Of a stretch of DNA of 48,528 bases, positions 1-8,220 are shown one piece after another. Both the position numbers and the translations under genes were made by a program. The stretch comes from a bacterium HR24. Lineage in GTDB: Bacteria; Chloroflexota; Dehalococcoidia; SM23-28-2; HRBIN24. Location of the stretch: NCBI GenBank assembly GCA_002898715.1, contig BEIA01000003.1:1-48528 (forward strand), read 5' to 3'. Position 1 is the first letter of the stretch; the number at the start of each line of letters is the position of its first letter. Under the pieces are notes generated by a model that saw only the letters and a program-made list of their open reading frames with translations, was not told the origin of the DNA and did not search any database.

Positions 1-183
1 GCCTGTGCCGCCGATGGCCTGGGGAACCTGTACCGCCTGCAGGTGAACAGCGTGGCCGAGTCCATGCCCCTGGTGCTCTCCCGTCTGGCCGAGCTGGGCA
101 TGGAGCTGGTGGACCTGTCGGTGGAGAGGGCCACGCTGGAAGACGTGTTCCTGGCACTCACCGGCAAGGAGCTGCGCGACTGA
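1..183 (+). CDS. ABC transporter ATP-binding protein, C-terminal fragment (truncated by window start)
   Basis: Frame 1 open from base 1: ...LAELGMELVDLSVERATLEDVFLALTGKELRD*, typical C-terminus of drug/multidrug ABC ATPases; stop overlaps the ATG of the permease (TGATG). Confidence 0.85.
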   Translation, partial: ACAADGLGNLYRLQVNSVAESMPLVLSRLAELGMELVDLSVERATLEDVFLALTGKELRD

Positions 184-1238
184 TGTTGCTCAAGCTCATC
201 GTCGCCGACCTGAAGATGATGTTCCGCGACCGGGTGAGCCTCTTCTGGGCCCTCGCCTTCCCGGTGATGTTCATGGGCGTCTTCGCTCTGTTCAACCTGG
301 ACGAGCCGCCACGCGTCGACCTGGCGGTGGTGGAGCAGACGCCTGGCCCCCTGGGCCAGCCACTGCGACAGGCCCTCTCCCGAATGGAGCTCTTCGAGAC
401 CAAAGACGAGCCCAGCGAGGCCGAGGCCCTGCGCAAGCTGCGCAATGGCGACTACGACGTGGTGCTGGTCCTGCCGGGGCCGGCGGGCGAACAGCGGGCG
501 CAGGCCTACTACAACGTGGCCAATATGCAGCTCAACCAGATGGCGCTGAGCGCCCTGGAGCGGTTCTTCGATGAGTTCAACCTGCAGGCGTCAGGCGTGC
601 AGCCGGTGGTGCGCCTGGAGCAACAGGCTGTTTCCGGCCGCGATGTCGGCTATATGGACTTCCTGGTCCCGGGCATCCTGGGCATGGGACTGATGCAGTA
701 CGCCATCATCGGCATGGCGACGGTACTGGTGGGCTACCGGGCCAAACGCATCCTGAGACGGATCCAGACCACCCCCTTGCCCGTGTCACGGTTCGTGCTG
801 GCCCAGGTAGCCGCGTTCTTGGTCCTGTCGCTCCTGCAGACGTCGGTCATCCTGGGGGCGGGACGGCTGGTGGGGGCGGACATACCGGGGACTTTCTTCT
901 GGGCCTTCCCCCTGGCCCTGCTCGGCAATTTCGTCTTCCTCAACATAGGTATAGTGGTGGCAGGCCTTACGTCCACGGAGCCGGCTGCGGCAGGCATGGG
1001 CAACGCCATCGGCCTGCCCCTCATGTTCCTGTCCGGCGTTTTCTTCCCCACCGACCAGCTGCCGCCCTTCCTCGCCAAGGCGGTCTCCTTCCTGCCGCTG
1101 GCGCCGCTGCTGGAAGCGCTGCGGGCCGTGCTGCTGGACGGCGAGCCCGTGCTGACAGCCTGGCGCGAGGTCCTGCTAGTGGGCGTGTGGGCCCTGGTCA
1201 GCCTCGCGCTCGCCGTCAGGACTTTTCGGCTGGAGTGA
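183..1238 (+). CDS. ABC-2 type transporter permease
   Basis: 351 aa, N-terminal TM then large extracytoplasmic loop, C-terminal TM cluster with LSGVFFPTDQLPPFL motif; translationally coupled to the ATPase. Confidence 0.88.
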   Translation: MLLKLIVADLKMMFRDRVSLFWALAFPVMFMGVFALFNLDEPPRVDLAVVEQTPGPLGQPLRQALSRMELFETKDEPSEAEALRKLRNGDYDVVLVLPGPAGEQRAQAYYNVANMQLNQMALSALERFFDEFNLQASGVQPVVRLEQQAVSGRDVGYMDFLVPGILGMGLMQYAIIGMATVLVGYRAKRILRRIQTTPLPVSRFVLAQVAAFLVLSLLQTSVILGAGRLVGADIPGTFFWAFPLALLGNFVFLNIGIVVAGLTSTEPAAAGMGNAIGLPLMFLSGVFFPTDQLPPFLAKAVSFLPLAPLLEALRAVLLDGEPVLTAWREVLLVGVWALVSLALAVRTFRLE

Positions 1239-1250
1239 GCGCAGCGGGCC

Positions 1251-2525
1251 TCAGCGGCTGGGCGAGCCCGATACCGGGCCCGGAGTCAGCGCTCTCAGGG
1301 TGCCATCGGCCTGGACTTCAACGGGCTGCAGCGCCTCGATGGAGAAGGGATCGCGGGGGCCGAGGGTCACCGTAATGCCGGGCCACAACGTGGACGGATG
1401 GAAATCGCTGATGGTGCGGGCGGCCCGCAGCACCCCCTCGCGCGTCATGTCGCCCTGCTGGCAGGCGCGCCGCAGCGCCTCCATGGTCAGCTCGGCAGCC
1501 GCGGCGATGAAGATGGTCGGCGGCTGGACGGGAGGCGCTCCGTAGCGGGCGCTGAGGTCGGCGAGGCTTTGCAGTTCGGGCGTGTTGCGGTGCATGGTCG
1601 GCTCTAGGGTGTACACGTTCAGGATAGCCCCCGCCAGTTGCCGGTACCCCACCTCCGGGTTGCCATCGCCCACGAGCCTGGCCAGGACCGAAGGGGTATT
1701 GGGGCTGGACATGACCACCTGCGGTCGCCAGCCGCTGCCGGCCATATACCGGAAGACCTGGGCAGTGAAGGTGGGCGAGGCAGTCAGCGCCACCAACACG
1801 TCGGGGGCGGCTGCACGCAGGTTAGCGAGCTGCGAGGTCAGCTCCGGGGCGGTGGCCTCGTAGGACTGCTCAGCGACTATACGCCCCTGGAACGTGGCCT
1901 TGAACCCGTCCAGCGCATCGCGGCCCGAGTCGTCGTTCTGGTAGAGGATGCCCACTGTCCGCCCGGGGAAACGCTCGTTGACCAGGCGCGCCATGATGCG
2001 GGCGTCAGCGGCGAACGTGGGCGTGAAAGTGATGGTGTAAGGGTAACGGTCCGGGTCGAGGGCGCGCTCTATCCCCAGGGTGACGAAGAGCTGGGGCACC
2101 CGCCGCTGGTTCATGTACTCCAGAGTGGAAACGATGGCCACGCTCCCCAGGTCGCCCATGGTGGCCAGCACCTGGTCGGCCTCCACCAGCTTTATGCTGT
2201 CCTGCATGGCCTTAGCCGGGCTGTTCTGGTGGTCCTCGACGATAAGGCGGAGGCTGCGGCCGCAGATGCCGCCTTCGTCGTTGACCTTGCGCACGTAGGC
2301 TTCGAGAAAATACGCGCTGGGGGCGAACACGGCCTGAGCGCCTGTGAGGGCGTTGCGGTGACCCAGCCGTATCTCCGAGTCGGTGACCCCGTAATCGGCC
2401 CTGACCGCTCGCCAGCCGGGTGGGCGGGCCGCGCCCGGGGTCTCCGTGGCTGGAGAGCGGGCGGCCCCTCCGCACGCTGCTAGAGCCAGGGCCAGGACGA
2501 CCAGCGCTGCGCTCCATTTCCTCAC
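1251..2525 (-). CDS. ABC transporter substrate-binding lipoprotein, branched-chain amino acid/LivK-type (periplasmic binding protein family 6)
   Basis: Lipobox LALAAC; DSEIRLGHRNALTG...GICGRSLRLIVEDHQNSP; clear paralogue of the CDS at 39197..40474. Confidence 0.88.
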   Translation of the reverse strand: MRKWSAALVVLALALAACGGAARSPATETPGAARPPGWRAVRADYGVTDSEIRLGHRNALTGAQAVFAPSAYFLEAYVRKVNDEGGICGRSLRLIVEDHQNSPAKAMQDSIKLVEADQVLATMGDLGSVAIVSTLEYMNQRRVPQLFVTLGIERALDPDRYPYTITFTPTFAADARIMARLVNERFPGRTVGILYQNDDSGRDALDGFKATFQGRIVAEQSYEATAPELTSQLANLRAAAPDVLVALTASPTFTAQVFRYMAGSGWRPQVVMSSPNTPSVLARLVGDGNPEVGYRQLAGAILNVYTLEPTMHRNTPELQSLADLSARYGAPPVQPPTIFIAAAAELTMEALRRACQQGDMTREGVLRAARTISDFHPSTLWPGITVTLGPRDPFSIEALQPVEVQADGTLRALTPGPVSGSPSR

Positions 2526-2535
2526 AGGCGTTACC

Positions 2536-3144
2536 TCACAGATGCAGTCTGACCACGTGCCGCCGGCTGCCGGCGGTGCCGACCTCCCGCAAGCCGGCCG
2601 CTAAGAAGGTGGGCAGGAAGCCCATGAAGCGGTAGCTAGGGGAGTCGGGGTCAACGGGGTAAGCCTCCACCACTCGGGCGCCCCTGGCACGGGCATGTTC
2701 CACGGCCGCCTCGAGCAGCCGACGGGTGATGCCCTGTCCCCTGAGCCGCCTGACGACGAAGAAGCACACCAGCGACCATACGCCCTCGTCCGGCCCTGGG
2801 TCGTCGGTCAGGCGGCGGTAGGTGGAGCGGGGAGCGATGGAGCACCAGGCGACAGGCTCGCCGTCCAGGTAGCCCAGGATGCCCACGGGGACGCCGGCGG
2901 CTACCCGCCGGGCCATGGCCGCTTTGCGGCTGGCACCGTCCCGACGGCGTGTCTCTTCGCCCCGGGCGCGCCAGGCCATGCACCAGCATGCCTTGGGGCC
3001 GCCCCGGGACTCGAACAGGCGCTTCATGTCGGGCCAGCGTTCGGCGTCCACCTCGTGGAAGGCCAGGCGCTCGGCGGCCCCCGCGGCCCTGTCTGGCGGG
3101 CCCTCGCCCTTCCCCATGTGTCCTCCTCGCAACGAGGCGGTCAT
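2536..3144 (-). CDS. GNAT family N-acetyltransferase
   Basis: SLVCFFVVRRLRGQGITRRLLEAAVEHARARGARVVEAYPVD acetyl-CoA-binding motif. Confidence 0.85.
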   Translation of the reverse strand: MTASLRGGHMGKGEGPPDRAAGAAERLAFHEVDAERWPDMKRLFESRGGPKACWCMAWRARGEETRRRDGASRKAAMARRVAAGVPVGILGYLDGEPVAWCSIAPRSTYRRLTDDPGPDEGVWSLVCFFVVRRLRGQGITRRLLEAAVEHARARGARVVEAYPVDPDSPSYRFMGFLPTFLAAGLREVGTAGSRRHVVRLHL

Positions 3145-3238
3145 TCCAGGCTACTACACCGAGGCTGCCCGAAAAAGCTTGCCCGTAGCCCGCCCGAGGC
3201 CCGGCGCGGCGATGGGGCAGATTTCTTGTCGTATCTCG

Positions 3239-3267
3239 TTGACACAGGGCGGGGGCCATGGTAGCAT
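3239..3267 (+). promoter_or_regulatory. Sigma70-type promoter for riboswitch transcript
   Basis: TTGACA (3239-3244), 17-nt spacer, TAGCAT (3262-3267), about 25 nt upstream of the riboswitch P1 5' strand. Confidence 0.7.
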
Positions 3268-3291
3268 ACGCACTCGACAACAGAATATGGC

Positions 3292-3425
3292 CCCTCTTAT
3301 CCAGAGTGGTGGAGGGAACGGCCCGGTGAAGCCCGGCAACCGGCCGGGGCCTGCCTGAGCAGCGAGCGAGGCCCCTGCAGCGGTGCCAACGCCGTCCCCG
3401 CCTCCGGCGGGGGACGATAAGGGGG
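3292..3425 (+). ncRNA. SAM-I (S-box) riboswitch
   Basis: Core CTTATCcAGAGtGGtgGAGGGAacGGCCCggTGAAgCCCgGCAACC ... GGTGCCAA ... GATAAG; P1 5' strand 3292-3301 pairs with 3416-3425. Sits upstream of a thrC-like gene. Confidence 0.93.
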
Positions 3426-3442
3426 AGAAAAGGCGAAGCAAG

Positions 3443-3475
3443 GCCTCTTCTCGACACCGGAAGGGGCTTTTATTT
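3443..3475 (+). terminator. Intrinsic terminator (riboswitch expression platform)
   Basis: GCCTCTTCT (3443-3451) pairs with GGAAGGGGC (3459-3467), followed by TTTTATTT; candidate antiterminator 3425-3434 (GAGAAAAGGC) pairs with 3443-3452. Confidence 0.78.
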
Positions 3476-3571
3476 AGCCAGGCGGAGGCAGAGCAGGGGC
3501 GAGGGACGCAGAGGCCAGGCCACAGCCGGCGGGCGGTCGGGCCCGCCATTTCCGGCAGGAGGTCTGGTGCC

Positions 3572-4822
3572 ATGTCCTTCGCGAAGAACCTGCGCTGTCG
3601 AGAGTGCGGGCGACTCTACCCGCTCGACCCCATCTACGTCTGCGAGTTCTGCTTCGGGCCCCTGGAGGTCATGTACGACTACGAGGGGCTGAGACGGCAC
3701 CTCACCCGCGAGCGCATCGAGCAGGGGCCACTGACTATCTGGCGCTACGCCGACCTCCTGCCTGCCCAGGGCGAACCGGTGGATATCGGCGCCGGCTTCA
3801 CCCCCCTGCTGGAGGCCCGCAACCTGGGCCGTGCCCTGGGGCTGCGCCGCCTTTACCTGAAGAACGACTGCGTGAACCCCACCTGGTCGTTCAAGGACAG
3901 GGTGGTGTCGGTGGCGGCTACCAAGTCTCGCGAGTTCGGCTTCGACACCCTGGCCTGCGCCTCCACTGGCAACCTGGCCAACTCGGTGGCCGCCCATGCC
4001 GCCCGGGCCGGGCTGCGCGCCCTGGTCTTCGTTCCCGCCGACCTGGAGGTAGGCAAGATGCTGGGCTCGGCGGTGTACGGCCCGGTGCTGGTGGCCGTGC
4101 GCGGCTCCTATGACGACGTGAACCGCCTCTGCAGCGAGCTGGCCGAGAAGTACCGCTGGGCGTTCGTCAACATCAACGTCCGGCCCTACTACGCCGAGGG
4201 CTCCAAGACCCTGGGCTACGAGGTGTGCGAGCAGCTAGGCTGGCGCGTGCCCGACCACTGCATCGTCCCCGCTGCCAGCGGCTCCCTCTTCACCAAGATC
4301 TACAAAGGCATCAAAGAGCTGGCCTGGCTAGGCCTGGTAGAGTGGCGACAGCCGCGCATGAGCGTTGCCCAGGCCCTGGGCTGCTCCCCTATCATCGAGG
4401 CCTGGGAGCGCAACAGTTTCGACATCCGCCCCCAGCGGCCCCGTACCATCGCCAAGTCTCTGGCCATCGGCAATCCGGCTGACGGCTATTATGCCCTCAA
4501 GGTGCTGGCAGAGACGGGCGGCTACGGCGTGGCCGTCAGCGACGAGGAAGTGGTGGAAGGGATGAAACTGCTGGCTGAGACAGAGGGCATCTTCGCCGAG
4601 ACAGCCGGCGGCGTGGTGGTGGCGGCCCTGCGCCGTCTCGTCCAGCAAGGGCGTATCGACCCGGACGAGACTGTGGTAGCCTTCATTACAGGGGCAGGAC
4701 TGAAGACGGCCGAGGCGGTCCAGGATGCCCTCAACGAGCCGGTGCTGGTGGAGCCCAGCATCGCCTCGTTCGAGGAGGCGATGGCCCAGCGGAGCGGCGC
4801 CCTGCCCACTGCCCGGGGATAG
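3572..4822 (+). CDS. Threonine synthase-like PLP enzyme with N-terminal zinc ribbon
   Basis: MSFAKNLRCRECGRLYPLDPIYVCEFCFGPLEV; PLP lysine motif NPTWSFKDR; STGNLANSVAAHAA. ATG 3572 with RBS GGCAGGAGG; the longer ORF start at 3383 lies inside the riboswitch. Confidence 0.85.
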   Translation: MSFAKNLRCRECGRLYPLDPIYVCEFCFGPLEVMYDYEGLRRHLTRERIEQGPLTIWRYADLLPAQGEPVDIGAGFTPLLEARNLGRALGLRRLYLKNDCVNPTWSFKDRVVSVAATKSREFGFDTLACASTGNLANSVAAHAARAGLRALVFVPADLEVGKMLGSAVYGPVLVAVRGSYDDVNRLCSELAEKYRWAFVNINVRPYYAEGSKTLGYEVCEQLGWRVPDHCIVPAASGSLFTKIYKGIKELAWLGLVEWRQPRMSVAQALGCSPIIEAWERNSFDIRPQRPRTIAKSLAIGNPADGYYALKVLAETGGYGVAVSDEEVVEGMKLLAETEGIFAETAGGVVVAALRRLVQQGRIDPDETVVAFITGAGLKTAEAVQDALNEPVLVEPSIASFEEAMAQRSGALPTARG

Positions 4823-4831
4823 GAGTCGGCT

Positions 4832-5074
4832 GTGGCCAGGCAACGAGTCAAGTTCACTTTCCCGCCCGACCTGATCCAGGAGCCCATTATCTGGCGGCTG
4901 GGCCGGCACTTCGACCTGGTGACCAATATCCGCCGGGCCGACGTGACCGAAGACCGGGGCTGGGTAATACTGGAGCTGGAAGGGGAATTGGAAGAGATCG
5001 AGCGGGGCATCCGCTGGGTCCAGGAACAGGGGGTGCGGGTGGACCCCGTCCCCGGCGACATCGTGGAGGGCTAG
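4832..5074 (+). CDS. NIL domain-containing protein, stand-alone (80 aa)
   Basis: VKFTFPPDLIQEPIIWRLGRHFDLVTNIRRADVTEDRGWVILELEGELEEIERGIRWVQEQGVRV matches NIL-domain pattern. Confidence 0.82.
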   Translation: MARQRVKFTFPPDLIQEPIIWRLGRHFDLVTNIRRADVTEDRGWVILELEGELEEIERGIRWVQEQGVRVDPVPGDIVEG

Positions 5075-5082
5075 AGGAGGAC

Positions 5083-5358
5083 ATGAGCGTCACGGTACGC
5101 ATACCTACACCGCTGCGCAGCCTCACTGGCCAGCAGGACGTGGTGGTCGGTGATGGCGGCCGCCTGATCGAGTGCATCGAGGCCCTGGATGCCCAGTACC
5201 CGGGCCTGAAGGAGAGGCTGGTGGACGAGGCGGGCCAGATACGCCGCTTCGTCAACATCTACGTCAACGGCGAGGACGTCCGCTTCCTGCAGGGCCTGGA
5301 GACGCCCCTCAAGCCGGGGGACGAGGTGAGCATCGTCCCGGCCGTCGCCGGTGGCTAG
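5083..5358 (+). CDS. MoaD/ThiS family ubiquitin-like sulfur carrier, CysO-like (carrier 1)
   Basis: 91 aa ending exactly in GG: RRFVNIYVNGEDVRFLQGLETPLKPGDEVSIVPAVAGG*. Confidence 0.9.
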   Translation: MSVTVRIPTPLRSLTGQQDVVVGDGGRLIECIEALDAQYPGLKERLVDEAGQIRRFVNIYVNGEDVRFLQGLETPLKPGDEVSIVPAVAGG

Positions 5359-5616
5359 GGGCTGGCCCGCGCTCGCGGTACCCGCCCCATCTAGCCCTGG
5401 CCGCAGGTGATGATGACGCGCCAGGGGCCCCTGAATGCCCTGTTGCTGGCAGGCCGCCGATGGGCCGCTCTCTGCGGTCGGCGAGCTCGCTCCCCCCACA
5501 GTGGCGCGCCCGGACGCCGGACCGTAGCGCGTGACCGACACCGCTCCCGGCGGCGCGCGCTGAGAAGGCGTCCCTTTGCCAGGCGTTGCGTCGCTACACG
5601 AAACGCTCCCCTCGCC

Positions 5617-5646
5617 TTGTAGCTTGCGGAGACGGCATGGTATGAT
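5617..5646 (+). promoter_or_regulatory. Putative promoter of Rrf2-cysK operon
   Basis: TTGTAG, 18-nt spacer, TATGAT, about 43 nt upstream of the Rrf2 ATG in a 330-bp gap. Confidence 0.45.
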
Positions 5647-5688
5647 TGTTGAGGGAATTAGTCTACTTTTTTGCCCAGGGCGAGCGGC

Positions 5689-6132
5689 ATGCGCATTTCT
5701 ACCAAGGGCGATTACGGCATACGGGCCCTCATCGAGCTGGCCCACCACTACGGCGAGGGGCGGCCCATCCAGAGCAGCGAGATAGCAGCCCGGCAGCGGA
5801 TACCCGAGTCCTACCTGGAGCAGCTCCTCGCTACCCTGCGCCGGGCCGGCCTCATTCGCTCCATCCGGGGGCCCGCGGGCGGTCACTCACTGGTCCGCCA
5901 CCCCGACGAGATCCGGGTGAGCGAGGTTGTGCAGGCCCTGGAGGGCAGGATCATGCCCATCGAGTGTCTGGACGACTCGTCGGAGTGTAGCCGCAGTGGC
6001 GGCTGTGCCCAGCGGGAGATGTGGGAACGGGTCCAGCAGGCCATTCTGGATGTGCTGGAAGGCACCACTATCGGCGAGCTGGCGGCCAAGGACAGGCAGC
6101 GGGCAGTGAGGGCAGACCGGTATGTCATCTGA
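5689..6132 (+). CDS. Rrf2 family transcriptional regulator (CymR/IscR-like)
   Basis: [68 protein letters not shown]; directly upstream of cysK. Confidence 0.92.
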   Translation: MRISTKGDYGIRALIELAHHYGEGRPIQSSEIAARQRIPESYLEQLLATLRRAGLIRSIRGPAGGHSLVRHPDEIRVSEVVQALEGRIMPIECLDDSSECSRSGGCAQREMWERVQQAILDVLEGTTIGELAAKDRQRAVRADRYVI

Positions 6133-6142
6133 GGTACGGGCC

Positions 6143-7063
6143 ATGGCCAGGCGAGGCCGCATTGCCGACAGCGTCCTGGACCTCATCGGCGATACGCCCA
6201 TGGTGCGTCTGCGGCGTGTGGTGCCGGACGGCGCGGCCGAAGTCCTGGCCAAGCTGGAGTCCCTCAACCCTGCTGGCTCGGTCAAGGACCGCATCGCCCT
6301 GGCCATGATCGAGGACGCCGAGCGGCGTGGGCTCCTCAAGCCCGGGGACACCATCGTGGAGCCTACCAGCGGCAACACCGGCATCGGCCTGGCCATGGTG
6401 GCCGCGGTCAAAGGCTACCGCCTCATCGTTACCATGCCCGAGGACATGAGCCTGGCCCGCCGCGACCTGCTGGCCCGCTTCGGGGCGGAGGTGGTGCTCA
6501 CGCCCGCCATCGAGGGCATGACCGGCGCCGTCTATGCTGCCGAGGAGCTGGTGCGCAACAACCCTGGCTATTTCATGCCCCAGCAGTTCGAGAACCCCGC
6601 CAACCCGGAGGTCCATCGCCGCACTACTGCCCTGGAGATCCTGGAGGCCACCGGCGGACGCCTGGACGCCTTCGTCGCCGGGGTCGGCACCGGGGGCACC
6701 ATCACCGGCGTGGGCGAGGTGCTCAAGGAACACGACCCGAGCATACAGGTGATAGCGGTAGAGCCCTCCCGCTCGCCGGTACTGCAGGGCGGGCGGCCGG
6801 GCCTGCACGGCATCCAGGGCATCGGCGCCAGCTTCGTGCCCGGGGTGCTCAACCGGCGCATCATCGACCGGGTGATAGGTGTGAGCGACGAGGAGGCCAT
6901 GGCCATGGCCCGCCGACTGGCTCGGGAGGAGGGGCTGCTGGTGGGCATTTCGGCCGGGGCCAACGTGGTGGCGGCCATAAAGGTGGCGCGGCGTCTCGGG
7001 AAGGGGAAGCGGGTGGTCACCGTCCTGCCCGATACGGGCGAGCGTTACAGCTTTACGGAGTGA
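6143..7063 (+). CDS. cysK: Cysteine synthase A (O-acetylserine sulfhydrylase); alternative ATG at 6122
   Basis: [62 protein letters not shown]. Confidence 0.9.
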   Translation: MARRGRIADSVLDLIGDTPMVRLRRVVPDGAAEVLAKLESLNPAGSVKDRIALAMIEDAERRGLLKPGDTIVEPTSGNTGIGLAMVAAVKGYRLIVTMPEDMSLARRDLLARFGAEVVLTPAIEGMTGAVYAAEELVRNNPGYFMPQQFENPANPEVHRRTTALEILEATGGRLDAFVAGVGTGGTITGVGEVLKEHDPSIQVIAVEPSRSPVLQGGRPGLHGIQGIGASFVPGVLNRRIIDRVIGVSDEEAMAMARRLAREEGLLVGISAGANVVAAIKVARRLGKGKRVVTVLPDTGERYSFTE

Positions 7064-7079
7064 CAGGAGGAGAGGAGTC

Positions 7080-8171
7080 TTGGCGGTGAACGTCTACATA
7101 CCGACGCCGTTCCGCAAGCTGGCGGGGAACCAGGCCTACGTGCAGGCCGAGGGCCAGACGGTGCAGGAGGTGCTGGAGCACCTGGCCCGGCGCTACCCGG
7201 GCCTGGCCACCATGGTCTTCGATCAGGATCGGCGCATCCAAGCCCACATCAACGTCTACCTGAACAGCCAGGAGATCCACAGCCTGCAGGGGCCCGATAC
7301 GCCGGTGCGCGATGGCGACGAGGTGGCCGTAATCCCTGCCCTGGCGGGCGGACAGGTGCTCACGCCGGAGCAGGTCATGCGCTATTCGCGGCACATCATC
7401 ATGCCCCAGGTGGGGCCAGTGGGCCAGCGCAAGCTCATGGCCGCCAGGGTGTTGGTGGTGGGCGCGGGTGGCCTGGGCGGGCCGGCCGCCCTGTACCTGG
7501 CGCTGGCCGGGGTCGGGACCATCGGCATAGTCGATTTCGACGTGGTGGACCTGTCCAACCTGCAGCGGCAGGTCCTGCACCAGAACGACGACGTGGGCAA
7601 GCCCAAGACCCAGTCGGCCAAGGAGACGCTCCTCGCCTACAACCCGGACGTGAACGTGGTGCTGCACGAGGCGCCCCTCACGTCCGACAACGCCATGGAC
7701 ATCATCCCCCAGTACGACATCGTCATAAACGGGGCCGACAACTTCACTACCCGCTACCTGGTCAACGATGCCTGTTACTTCGCCCGCAAGCCGCTGGTAG
7801 ATGCTGCTATCCTGATGTTCGATGCCCAGCTGACGGTGTTCGTGCCCGGACAGGGCTGCTACCGCTGCCTGTTTCCTTCGCCGCCGCCGCCCGGCGCGGT
7901 GCCCAACTGCGCCGAGGCAGGGGTGCTGGGGGCGCTGACCGGTGTCATAGGCTCGCTGCAGGCCATCGAGGCCATGAAGCTCATCCTGGGCATCGGCGAG
8001 CCCATGGTGGGCAGGCTGCTGCTCTACGATGCCCTCTCGGGGGAGTTCCGGGTGGTGAAGGTGCGGCGGGACCCCAAGTGCCCGCTGTGCGGCGACGACC
8101 CCACCATCACCGAGCTCATCGACTACGAAGGGTTCTGCGGCGCGCCCTTCCCGGGTCGGGACGAGGCGTAG
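7080..8171 (+). CDS. Fusion of MoaD/ThiS-like sulfur carrier with MoeB/ThiF E1-like adenylyltransferase (carrier 2)
   Basis: N-terminal ubiquitin-like domain to ALAGG, then QVLTPEQVMRYSRHIIMPQVGPVGQRKLMAARVLVVGAGGLGG...; Zn motifs CYRC and CPLC; NCAEAGVLGALTGVIGSLQAIEAMK. Confidence 0.92.
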   Translation: MAVNVYIPTPFRKLAGNQAYVQAEGQTVQEVLEHLARRYPGLATMVFDQDRRIQAHINVYLNSQEIHSLQGPDTPVRDGDEVAVIPALAGGQVLTPEQVMRYSRHIIMPQVGPVGQRKLMAARVLVVGAGGLGGPAALYLALAGVGTIGIVDFDVVDLSNLQRQVLHQNDDVGKPKTQSAKETLLAYNPDVNVVLHEAPLTSDNAMDIIPQYDIVINGADNFTTRYLVNDACYFARKPLVDAAILMFDAQLTVFVPGQGCYRCLFPSPPPPGAVPNCAEAGVLGALTGVIGSLQAIEAMKLILGIGEPMVGRLLLYDALSGEFRVVKVRRDPKCPLCGDDPTITELIDYEGFCGAPFPGRDEA

Positions 8172-8196
8172 GTATGCGCAAAATAGACAGCGCAAT

Positions 8197-8202
8197 TATA
8201 AT
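8197..8202 (+). promoter_or_regulatory. Candidate -10 element (TATAAT) upstream of carrier 3/cysM
   Basis: TATAAT in a short AT-rich island, preceded by TGCGC-N10-GCGCA inverted repeat (8175-8194); no good -35. Confidence 0.4.
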
Positions 8203-8220
8203 GAAGTGCGGGCAGGTGCC

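Noticed and set aside
3383-3571. Upstream part of the 3383..4822 ORF as part of the ThrC-like protein
   Set aside because: Lies in the SAM riboswitch and terminator; ATG 3572 has a good RBS and matches the family N-terminus.
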